Assembly (NCBI GenBank): GCA_030737835.1
Contig: JAUJYN010000020.1
Span: forward strand, 1,426,001 to 1,490,000
Origin: Acorus gramineus
Lineage: Eukaryota > Streptophyta > Magnoliopsida > Acorales > Acoraceae
DNA: 64,000 nucleotides
Reading direction: 5' to 3'
Below, in pieces: positions 55,142 to 64,000 of this stretch (its first letter is position 1; every line of letters starts with the position of its first letter). The notes under the pieces were generated by a model. The model saw only the letters and a program-made list of their open reading frames with translations, did not search any database and was not told where the DNA came from. The translations under genes were made by a program, and so were the position numbers.

Positions 55142-58100
55142 TGTTATACTTGTGTCACTTTTAGCCTGCTGGTAACCGTTGGAGCGTTCTGGCAGTTCTT
55201 AAAATTTTTAGGGTTTTCGATCGGAACCGCTAATTTTTGGACTGTTAGCTATCGTCCTGAGCTAGAGGACTCCGATTGGAAATCTAACTGCATATTTGGT
55301 GTCCTGGTGCCGTTTTAGACCTCTCACGAAAATTTCATCGAATTCCGGTAATGTTTCCGAAATTTCACAGTTTCGGGGCGTATCTGGGTTTTTAAGTCGC
55401 TCACTATATAAGGATGGGATTAAAAAGTGCTTGGCACTATTCATCTTCTTCCTCCCCAAGCCCTCTCTCTCCCCTTATCCGTTTTTCTTGGTTTTGAGCC
55501 CCCTAGACCCCTCAAAGCTTAAAAGTTAAAACATAGGAAGTGTAGATCGGGTCCCGATCTACACTCCGGTGTTTTCAAATCCCAATTCCGGCGAGTTTTG
55601 CCCGTCCGTCCGCCCTCCCTTCTCCTCTGTTTTGGCCCATTTCGGTGGTGGAGGTAGATCGGGGCGTTGGAAACCTTTTGGGAGAGGTTTCGGTGCGCGG
55701 AGAGCAATCGGATTTCCTTTCCTCCCCTTGGTAAGCCTCTTGTCCCTCTCTTTCTTGCCTAGATGAATGCTAGGAAGGTGGAAATGGGGTTGGGTGGTGG
55801 TTGGCGGCGGTGGGTGGCCGTCGGAGGGCTGTGGGAGGCGGTCGGAGGCTGTGGTGGTGGTCGGAGGTGGGTGGAAGAGGAGCTCGGGCTGGCAGGTGTG
55901 CAGCTCGGGCAGGCGGGCTGCTGTCCCGGGCAGGGCAGCAGCGCAGGGGGTGCAGGCGCAGTGGCTGGCACGGATGCGCGCGTGCGTGCGCTCGGGCGGT
56001 GCTGGGGGCCAGCAGGGCTGGGCGTGCGGGCGCTCGACTGGCGCTGGGGGCCAGCAGGGCTGGGCGTGCCCGCTGGGCCGGCTGGTAAGGCTAGCTCGGG
56101 TAGGCTGGGAGCTGGTGCACCAGTTTGCTGGGCGCGCGAGGGCGGGCGTGCGCTCGGGGGGTGCAGGGAGATGCGTGCGGAGCAGGCTGCTGGGCTGTGC
56201 GCGCTGGCAGGCCGGGCGAGCTGGCTGGGCGCGCAGGCGAGCAGGGCAGGGGCGCTCGGGCATCAGGCGGGCAGTGCCCTGGGCGTGCAGGCGAGCAGTG
56301 CTCAGGCCACTCGGTGACGCGCGCAGGTAGGCAACGCGGGCAGCAGCGCGGGCAGGCTGGCAGGCGCGCTGGGCGCGTGTTGCGCGGGCGTGCGCGTGGA
56401 CGCTGGGCGCTGGGTGCTGGGTCACGGGTACCGGGTGCTGGCCGAGGGTGCTGGGCGCTGGGCGCTGGGGTGCTGGGCGCTGGGCACCGCTGCGGGGCGT
56501 CGTGCAGGGTGCGCGCGGGGTGCGCGCGGGGCGCGGCGAGGCAGCTAGTGGTGCGCGCGGGGTGCGCGCGGGGCGAGGCGCTGGGCGCGCGGGGCGTGCG
56601 GCGTGCTCGCGTGGTGTGCGCGGGGAGCGCGGGGGTGCGCACGGGCTGCTGCGGCGGGGCGCAGTGGGCGGCGGTGCACCGGGTGGCTCGGCTGGGGGTC
56701 CAGGGCGGCGGGCAGGGGCCCGGCGGCGCCTGGGCGCGCGGGCTGAGGCGCGGCGGCGCACCCAAGGGGTCGGGTGGCCGTGCGGGTGGTTGCCGGTGGT
56801 GCGGGAGTGAGCCGGAGTGCTCAGGCTAGCGTGCGTACGTGCCGTATGTACGTTTGCCCGAGTATGGGGTATTTTTGGGGTAGTTTAATGTATTGTTGGG
56901 TATTTTTAGTGTGTTTGTGGATTTTACTCACCATATAATACCTGTCTTGCAGATCTAGACGGACGGTCGCGCGACGACCCCGATCTCTGGTGAGTGGGAC
57001 AATCCAACCCAGTAGAGAGGTGTTATACGCACTTGGGCGTATACCGACCTCTCCTGGGGCACCATGGATAGATATTGGCATGTGTAATATGTACATCATG
57101 CGAGCATGATTAAATTGTAGAATGCATGTTACCCTAGACTTTGCATGTTAGGGACTTGCACCCTTAGGATATGTGTATGAGCCATGCAGCATGTCCCCTG
57201 GTTCCATGTTAGGAAGCCCGACCGATGCATGTGCCCTACTAGTTTAGTTATTAAATTAAATGCTAGTAGTTGTTAAATTGCATGTTATAGTGAATATTAT
57301 AGGGGAGGGGCCTTGCGAGGACAACGGTGAGACCCGGGTTAGGGTACACCGTGTTCCTTGTTTGGTTGTCGGGGTGTCCTATAACGGGAACTCACGCTGC
57401 CCTCCCAAGTTTCTTTCCCCAACGATATTCCACCCTGTTATAACCTTATGCATGTTCCCCGCATCGTAGTTATGCGCCCTGGTGGGTTCTGAGGAATTCA
57501 GAACGTTAGAGTTGTTATGATGTGTTGTCTGCGGATCCGAGTGGATCATATGCGATGGATAGGCTGTTCTGTCCCCTTCGTTGGATCCGGTAGAGACTGC
57601 ACCAGCGTTAGAAAGGTCGTCCCTTCTGAGGGCTCCCATCAGTAGGCGCCTCCTGATTTGGTTTCGGACTGGGCCGAAGTTGTGGGTAAAAACCAAGCGG
57701 CCTACGGAGTGGAGGAGAGACTATCGGTGGACCAAGGGTGACCAACAGCCTAGTCAGTCCCAAAATCCTATGTCACCCGTTGTAGGGTGAGGGTGAGGGT
57801 GTAGTGGGTTGGCGATGAGCGACCCACTGGATTTGCCATTGGATGATTATCAGTCCCAATATCCTATGTCACTCCTGTGAGGGGTGAGGGTGAGGGTGTA
57901 GTAGGTTGGCGATAGCGACCTGTTGGATTGGTGTAGTTAGTCCCAATATCCTTGGGCACCCCTTGAGGGGTGAGGGTGAGGGTGTAGCGGGTTGGCGGAA
58001 GCGACCCGCTGGTTTTGTGTTGATTAGTCCCAATATCCTTGGTCACCCATTGAGGGTGAGGGTGAGGGTGTAGTGGGTTGGCGGTAGCGACCCACTAGTT

Positions 58101-58516
58101 TGAGGATTTGTTATCAATTGTGGCTTGTTAATGTGATTGTGGATGATAAGGATTATCTGGTTGTGGTCAATATTGTCTGTGATGTAGCGCCACGTCCCGC
58201 GAGTTTCTGAGACTATCAGCATCCCTTGTACCAGTATGTATTATTTTCCGTGCTTGGGCACGCGTTTGGTTGTATTTGGATGTCTTTGTATGTATATTGG
58301 CTCTCACAGGACATGTGATTATGTATGGAGTCTGTAGTGTGTTTTGATTACAGATTCAGTCTTAGTTATCCGCATTTGGTGTATATATCCTGTCAGCCTT
58401 GCTTTTGTTGTCTGTGTGTCATTTTGGCTGCTTGTGTATGATATTATTGACCTCCTGTGTAGATTCTGATATTATATATACACTTGCCGCGTCTCGGGGA
58501 CGCCCGGGGCGTGACA
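55142..58516 (+). mobile_element. Solo LTR S3, type 1 Tekay (3,375 bp)
   Basis: It starts TGTTATACTTGTGTCAC and ends CCGGGGCGTGACA. The flanks are CTTTG (55137-55141) and CTCTG (58517-58521), a duplication with one C/T difference. It is inside the GC-rich tract of D's LTR. It carries a palindrome (55540-55564), a GTAAG donor-like site (55731), a GC-rich tract (55860-56830), a 37-nt mini-exon-like segment (56953-56989) and four G-run units (57760-58105). Confidence 0.92.
57760..58105 (+). repeat. Four G-run/hairpin repeats in S3
   Basis: The same ~85-90-bp unit as in S1, starting near 57760, 57850, 57935 and 58022. Nearly every unit has GGGTGAGGGTGAGGGTG plus the GTGGGT/ACCCAC-type stem. Confidence 0.88.
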
Positions 58517-59254
58517 CTCTGCGCGCAGCATCCGCACGCGGTCCCCTGCGCACGCCCGCACTGCGCCTCTGCAAAGCGCCCCGCGCGCACGCCCGCGCAC
58601 GGCGCCCAGCGCGCAGCACCCTCGCCCTCCTGCTCCACCCGAGCGCACGCCCGCGTGCATGCTCGCGTGCCCTGCCAACTGCTCTGCCTGGCCTGCTCGC
58701 CAGCCTGCCTGCCTGCGCTGCCAGCCTACCCTAGACAGCCTGCCATCCTGCCCGAGCCACCCTACCACCTCTCACCAGCCACCAATGGCCACCAACCACC
58801 ACCAACCGCCACCAACGGCCACCCACCGCCACCAACAGCCAAAAACACCCTCCTAACATGCATCTAAACATGGAAAAGGAAGGAAAGAAGCCTTTGTGCA
58901 CCGAAACACCTCCCCAAAGATGACCACCACCTAGATCTCTTTCAGCCTTCAAAGGGGCTGAAATCAGAGGAGAAAAGAGGGTGTGAGAGGGGGTCATACA
59001 AGTGGGAACTCGAATCCGAGACCACCGGAAGATAGATCGGGAGCTCACCTTTCCTTTCTCTTCTTAGGGTTTTTGGTTTCAAGCACTCTAGCTAGCTCAA
59101 ATGGTGGAAAAAGAGAGAGGGGAGAGAGAAATTTAATTGGAGAAGATGATGAATAGTGGGGAAAAGATATTTTAGCTCACTTATAATCAACTCTCACTTA
59201 GATTAGGCTAACTAGGTTTAATTAGGGTTTAAGAGAGGATTAGTGAGGCTTAAG

Positions 59255-59370
59255 TGAGCTTTGACTTGGGTCAACCCAACCACACAAAAAAATAAAAGGG
59301 GTTGACCAAGTCATGGGCCCACTTTGACCAAGTCAAGTCTCCCAATGACTTCTCGCTCGGTCAAAACCCG
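59255..59370 (-). promoter_or_regulatory. W-box cluster in U3 of D
   Basis: TTGACTTGGGTCAA, GTTGACC, TTGACC and GGTCAAAAC cores within about 115 bp, at the same place as in A, G and S0. Confidence 0.5.
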
Positions 59371-59612
59371 GATACGCCCCGGAACTGTGAAATTCTGAAA
59401 CGTTACCGGAATTCGATGAAATTTTCGTGAGTGGCTTGAAATGGCACCAGGACACATAATATGCAGTTAGATTTTCAATCGGAGTCCTCAAACTCAGGAT
59501 GATAGCTAACAGTCCAAAATTTTAGCGGTTCCGATCGAAAAACGAAAAAACTCAAAAACTGCCAGAATGCTCCAATGGTTACCATAAGGCTAAAAGTGAC
59601 ACATATATAACA

Positions 59613-59625
59613 TTCTCCCCCCCTT
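59613..59625 (-). other. D polypurine tract
   Basis: On the minus strand it reads AAGGGGGGGAGAA and abuts the LTR start TGTTATATATG. Confidence 0.93.
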
Positions 59626-59660
59626 AGGAAATTTAGTCCTCAAAATAAATACAAGAACAT

Positions 59661-60920
59661 CTAAGAAGGGAAAAGATGCGGATACGCGTCACGCATGGCA
59701 TCCTCGAGCTCCCAAGTGGCCTCGGCACCGGAACGGTGCTGCCATCGCACCTTGACCAGTTGGACGGTCTTGGTGCGGAGCCTCTTCTCGCGGCGGTCCA
59801 GGATCTCAATCGGCTGCTCGACGAAAGACAAGTCTGGCTCGAAGACGAGCGGCTCGAACGGGATGACGTGAGCAGGATCGTGGACATAATGCCTCAGCTG
59901 CGAGACGAGGAAGACGTCATGGGCCTGAGCCAACTGTGGGGGCAGAGCTATGCGATAGGCCATTTCCCCAACTCGCTCGAGGATGAGGAACGGCCCTATG
60001 AAACGCGGACTCAGCTTGCCCAACACACCGAATCAGAAGATGCCCTTCATCGGGGACACCTTCAAGAACACATGGTCACCCACCTTGAAGGTGTGCTCAC
60101 GGCGACGACGGTCGGCGTAGCACTTCTGACGACTCTGAGCGACTCGGATTCGCTCGCGAATCGTCTTCACCATCTCTGAGGTCTGGTGAACGATCTCTGG
60201 TCCCTCCAACTGGCGCTCTCCCCAACACAGGGGGGACCTGCAGCTGCGGCCATAGAGCGCCTCGTAAGGAGCCATCCGGATGCTCGAGTGGTAGCTGTTG
60301 TTGTAGGCAAACTCCACCAACGGAAGGTGCCTCTCCCAACTGCCCCCAAAATCGAGAACACAGGCTCACAGCATGTCCTCAAGAGTCTGGATCGTCCTCT
60401 CCGACTGGCCGTCCGTCTGCGGATGAAACGCTGTACTGAAATGGAGGTTCGTACCAAGGGCGTGCTGGAGGCTATGCAAGAACCTCGAAGTAAAACGCGC
60501 GTCTCGATCAGAAATGATGCTGACAGGAGTGCCATGGAGATGAACAATCTCTGAGACGAACAACTGCGCCAGGGTGTCCAGAGAATCGGTGAGTCAGATG
60601 GGGAGGAAATGAGCAGACTTCGTCAGCCGGTCGACGATCACCCAGATGGCATCGCGACCCGAACGTGACCTCGGCAAACCCGAGACGAAGTCCACGGTGA
60701 TCTGCTCCCACTTCCACTGAGGGATCTCAATGGACTACAGCTTCCCCGTAGGACGCTGATGCTCCGACTTCACCTGCTGGCATACTAAGCATCGGGCAAC
60801 GAAACGGGCAATATCCGTCTTCATCTCGCGCCAACGGTAGCCACGACGAAGGCCCCTGTACATCTTCGTGCCACCAGGATGCACTGTGTACCTCGAACGA
60901 TGGGCCTCATCCAGAATCTT
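59661..60920 (-). mobile_element. D integrase and chromodomain region (fossil)
   Basis: The minus strand encodes an integrase core and C-terminal part ([49 protein letters not shown]) and at 59661-59820 a chromodomain-like end with [17 protein letters not shown]. It is equal in order and sequence to A. Coding is discontinuous. Confidence 0.92.
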
Positions 60921-61109
60921 TCGCTTCAGCTCTGCGTCGTCGGGAATGCATACTCGGCCTCATCCTGAGCCTGAGCTGTGCGGATATCATCGAGAAGGAC
61001 TGAGTGCACCACTAGCCTGGCCAAAAAGCCACCCGTAGGAGTCTCTCGAACACTGATCCAGCAAGCGGCCTCCTCCAGAAGCCTCCAACGATGGATAGCC
61101 ATATGGGCG

Positions 61110-61490
61110 GCCATGCCCAAGGGCTGCTTACTGAGAGCATCTGCCACGACATTCGCCTTACCCGGATGGTAAGCGATGTCACAATCATAGTCCGTCAGGA
61201 ACTCGACCCAACGTCTCTGACGCATGTTGAGCTCCGGCTGGGACTGCAAATATGTCAAGCTCTTATGATCGGTAAAGAGCTCGAACTCCTCTCCATAGAG
61301 GTAATGCCTCCACATCTTCAGCGCAAAGATGATCGCTGCCAACTCAAGGTCGTGGGTGGGGTAATTCTGCTCATGGGGCTTCAACTGACGCGACGCGTAA
61401 GCCACAACCTTACCGTGCTGCATCAAGACGCAACCCACACCCAACTGCGATGCATCCGTGTAAACTACGAACCCACCACTCCCAGACGGA
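61110..61490 (-). mobile_element. D RNase H domain (fossil)
   Basis: The minus strand encodes [30 protein letters not shown] and [16 protein letters not shown], as in A. Confidence 0.93.
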
Positions 61491-61769
61491 AGGTAAGAAT
61501 TGATGCTGAGGTGAGCCTTCGCTTCAACTCCTGGAAGCTCTCCTCGCAAGACGGGGACCACTCGAACCGGACATCCTTCTGAGTAAGGCGGGTAAGAGGA
61601 ACAGCTATCTTCAAGAAACCCTCGACAAACCTCCTGTAATAACCCACCAAGCCCAAGAAGCTCTGAATCTCTGTGGGGTTCGACGGTCGACGCCAATTCG
61701 ACACGGCGAGCGTCTTCTCCGGGTCCACAGATATGCCCTCACTGGAAATCACATGGCCCAGAAAGGCCA

Positions 61770-62400
61770 TACGCTCCAACCAGAACTCGCACTTGCTGAA
61801 CTTGGCGAACAACTGATGTCTGGCCAAAGTCTCCAAGACAGTGCGAAGATGGTGAGCGTGCTCCTCAAGACTCATCGAGTACACCAATATGTCATCGATG
61901 AATACTACCACAAAGGAGTTGAGGAAGGGCCGAAACACCCGGTTCATCAGATCCATGAAGGCCGCTGGTGCATTCGTCAACCCGAATGGCAGTGCTCTGA
62001 ACTCGTAGTGCGAAAGGCCGTCTTCGGAATGTCTGACTCCCGGATCTTCAGCTGATAGTAGCCCGAGCGGAGATCGATCTTGGAAAAGACACACGCTCCC
62101 TGGAGCTGGTCAAACAGATCGTCGATCCTCGGCAAGGGGTACTTGTTCATTATTGTTCGCTTGTTCAGCTGCCTGTAATCGATACAAAGCCGCAGCGAAC
62201 CGTCCTTCTTCCGGACGAGCAGAACAGGGGATCCCCATGGAGAAACACTCGGATGTGCGAAGCCCTTCTCCAGCAACTCCTCCAACTGCTCCTTGAGCAC
62301 CCTCAGCTATGCAGGGCCATTTGGTACGGAGCTCTCAAAATCGGCTCGGTCCTCGGAATCAGATTGATCTCAAACTCGATCGCGCGATCCGGCGGTAATC
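61770..62400 (-). mobile_element. D reverse transcriptase domain (fossil)
   Basis: The minus strand encodes [48 protein letters not shown] and [15 protein letters not shown]. The pre-RT linker [20 protein letters not shown] lies at about 62350-62430. Confidence 0.93.
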
Positions 62401-62649
62401 CCGGAAGATCATCGGGGAAAACCTCGGGATACTCTGCCACGATCGAAGTCTGACTGATATCTGCCTGCAGCGGTGCATCCTCCTGAGCAATGTAAGCTAG
62501 AAAGCCCTCGCATCCTCCCTGAAGGAGTCTCCACGCCTGCATGGACGACACGAACCCCAAAGGGGCTACGTCACGATCGCCCACGAACTGGAAAGACCTC
62601 CGACCCGGAAGGTGGAAAGACACCGACTTGGCAAAACAGTCGATGCTGG

Positions 62650-62960
62650 CGTGACTAGCTGCAAGCCAATCCATTCCCAGGATGGCATCAAAGTCCGTCA
62701 TAGCGAGCTCCACCAACTCCACCGGAAACTCATGCTCCGCAACCAGCACTGTACACCCTCGATACACCGAACGGAGGAGTATACGGTCTCCCACAGGCAA
62801 TGATATCTCCAAGATAGCATCCAAAGGGACGGACACCAAGCCCGTCCGTCTCGCGAAAGCGGGAGACACGAACGAGTGTGTTGCCTCGGAATCAAACAAT
62901 ACATAAGCAGGGAGCTGGGAAATCTGAACAATACCTCTGACCACGCTGCCTGATGCCTGA
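62650..62960 (-). mobile_element. D aspartic protease domain (fossil)
   Basis: The minus strand encodes a [14 protein letters not shown]-type active-site region near 62870-62910 and [20 protein letters not shown] near 62640-62700. Confidence 0.9.
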
Positions 62961-63059
62961 GCCTCCTCTGTCGAAAGCGCTGCCACTCGGCCCTGAACAA
63001 ACTGCGGCTGAGGAGCAGGGGCACGCCTCACCGGCTGCGCTGGCTGCCTCCTCTGGTCA

Positions 63060-64000
63060 ACACGGCCACCCTTTGGCTGCTGTTGCTGACGCTGAGGCTG
63101 CTGCTGCGGCTGGCGCTGAGGCTGCTGCTCCTGCTGGCGCTGAGGCTGCTGCTGGTACGGCTGCTGCTGCAACTGCTGCTGCTGCGGAGGCAGCACGCGG
63201 TGTCGGCCAGCATCTGGGCAATTATACATAATATGCCTGATGCGCTGACAGTGGTAGCAGTGCCGCGTCTCTGGTCGCCTGGACTGGTCTGGCACTGCCG
63301 GGATGGTGCTGGACCTCGCACTGGCACCACATCTGCTGGAGGAGAGCCAGCCGCTGACCTATCAAAACGGGGCCTCTTCTTCTTGCGATGCCCCTGGTCC
63401 TGGCTCCTGGGTGGTCTCTGGTCTGCCGAAGGGGTCGAAACCCTCACGAGGATCCCGAGGTCTCGCTCGACTGTCTTCGCCCGCGACACCAAGTCAGAGT
63501 ACCTCGTGAAAGCCTGGGAGGTGACGTGCACCCGAATGGCACTGCTGAGACCAAGCTCGAATCGACGGCACCGCGTCTCCTCGTCCATCACCAAGGCTGG
63601 AGCGAATCTGGACAGCCTCGTGAAGCGCGTGGAGTAGTCAGCGACAGACATAGAGCCCTGCGTCAGCTGCTCAAACTCCTGCATCACGATCTGGCGCGTT
63701 GAAAATGGGAAGTACTCCTCCAAGAAATACCTCTGGAATCCTGCCCATAGAAGCTGCTCCACTCCCTCAGGGATGTCCACTGATCTAGTAGCCCACCAGT
63801 CGGCGGCGCTACCCTTCAGCATAAAAGTGGCCAGGGAGACTCGCTGGCGATCCGTGCAATGCATGGTCGAGAAGATCGCATCCACCTCCATCAACCATCG
63901 CTCTGGAGCAAGAGGATCCGCCGTCTGACCATGAAACTCGGGAGGGTGGAGCTTCAGAAAGGCGCTGAGGCCACTCTGGTGCACCCTCGCTGCAGCCTCC
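63060..64000 (-). mobile_element. D gag region (fossil, cut by window end)
   Basis: The minus strand encodes a capsid segment (FHGQTADPLAPERWLMEVDA, TFMLKGSAADWW, about 63790-63950), a zinc knuckle CYHCQRIRHIMYNC (about 63210-63260) and a glutamine-rich linker (63065-63190) longer than in A. The gag N-terminus lies beyond 64000. Confidence 0.92.

Larger units (their letters stand above)
53271..59612 (-). repeat. D 3' LTR, with nested S3
   Basis: The parts are 53271-55141 and about 58522-59612, roughly 2.96 kb together. It contains two G-run units (53760-53945), the mini-exon-like segment (54669-54704), a GC-rich tract (54800-55141 and 58522-58750) and a W-box block near 59255-59370. It ends GACACATATATAACA. 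Confidence 0.92.
53271..64000 (-). mobile_element. Tekay chromovirus D, runs past the window
   Basis: Minus strand. The 3' LTR is 53271-59612 with S3 nested inside; then a polypurine tract and integrase, RNase H, RT, protease and gag out to the window end. The 5' LTR lies beyond. The proteins are very close to those of A, so both belong to one family. The coding is broken, with about half a dozen lesions. It inserted in the right LTR of C after GGTTG (53266-53270). Confidence 0.93.

Noticed and set aside
59676-60179. Plus-strand frame of 167 residues opposite integrase
   Set aside because: It is the shadow of the conserved integrase/chromodomain coding on the minus strand; the same applies to 28224-28714 and 63083-63637.

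Overview
The window is nuclear DNA of a flowering plant with a repeat-rich genome, probably gene-poor heterochromatin. I found no intact host gene. Nearly everything is LTR retrotransposon, mostly one lineage of Ty3/gypsy chromovirus of the Tekay/Del type. The signs are an iMet-type primer-binding site, very long LTRs (2.4-3.8 kb), gag-protease-RT-RNaseH-integrase order and a C-terminal chromodomain. Species cannot be fixed from the sequence; a monocot is possible but not shown.

Layout. 1-987 is the end of a reverse-oriented Tekay LTR. 988-2947 holds a decayed Ty1/Copia fossil with a 135-bp LTR. 2948-3791 is AT-rich and unassigned. From 3792 to about 21865 lies an old gypsy element (F): an LTR of about 3.8 kb, which contains a probable mitochondrial insertion with a trnfM relic, then a little protease/pre-RT sequence. 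F is split by solo LTR E (8023-11783) and by solo LTR G (11986-21725, TSD TAACT). G itself is split by a shortened element H (12956-19342, TSD CAGCC). 21866-24170 is AT-rich and looks like part of another gypsy LTR. From 24171 to the end there is one nest. LTR B (24171-41286) hosts the full-length element A (25063-34970, TSD CCCAC) and solo LTR S1 (35510-38910), and is interrupted by element C (41287-53270 in view). C hosts solo LTR S2 (42806-46338, TSD TGTGT) and is cut by element D (53271 to beyond 64000). D carries solo LTR S3 (55142-58516).

The LTRs fall into two related subfamilies. Type 1 (S0, G, H, A, S1, S2, D, S3) starts TGTTATATATGTGTCAC. Type 2 (E, B, C) starts TGTTATGCCTGTGTCATTTGG or a variant. 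Both end GGGGCGTGACA and share the same internal plan: U3, a GC-rich tract of about 0.4-1 kb, a tiny segment of 36-39 nt bounded by near-consensus splice signals, tandem repeats with G-runs and hairpins, then a final acceptor-like site.

The most interesting signal is this conserved exon/intron-like plan in a non-coding LTR leader, kept in all twelve copies of the mini-exon except B. Other points of interest are a cluster of about ten W-boxes in one set of U3 regions, a 25-nt palindrome in three solo LTRs, a G4-plus-hairpin repeat whose copy number varies from 1 to 4, and element C, whose LTRs are fairly similar although its body is a scrambled remnant.
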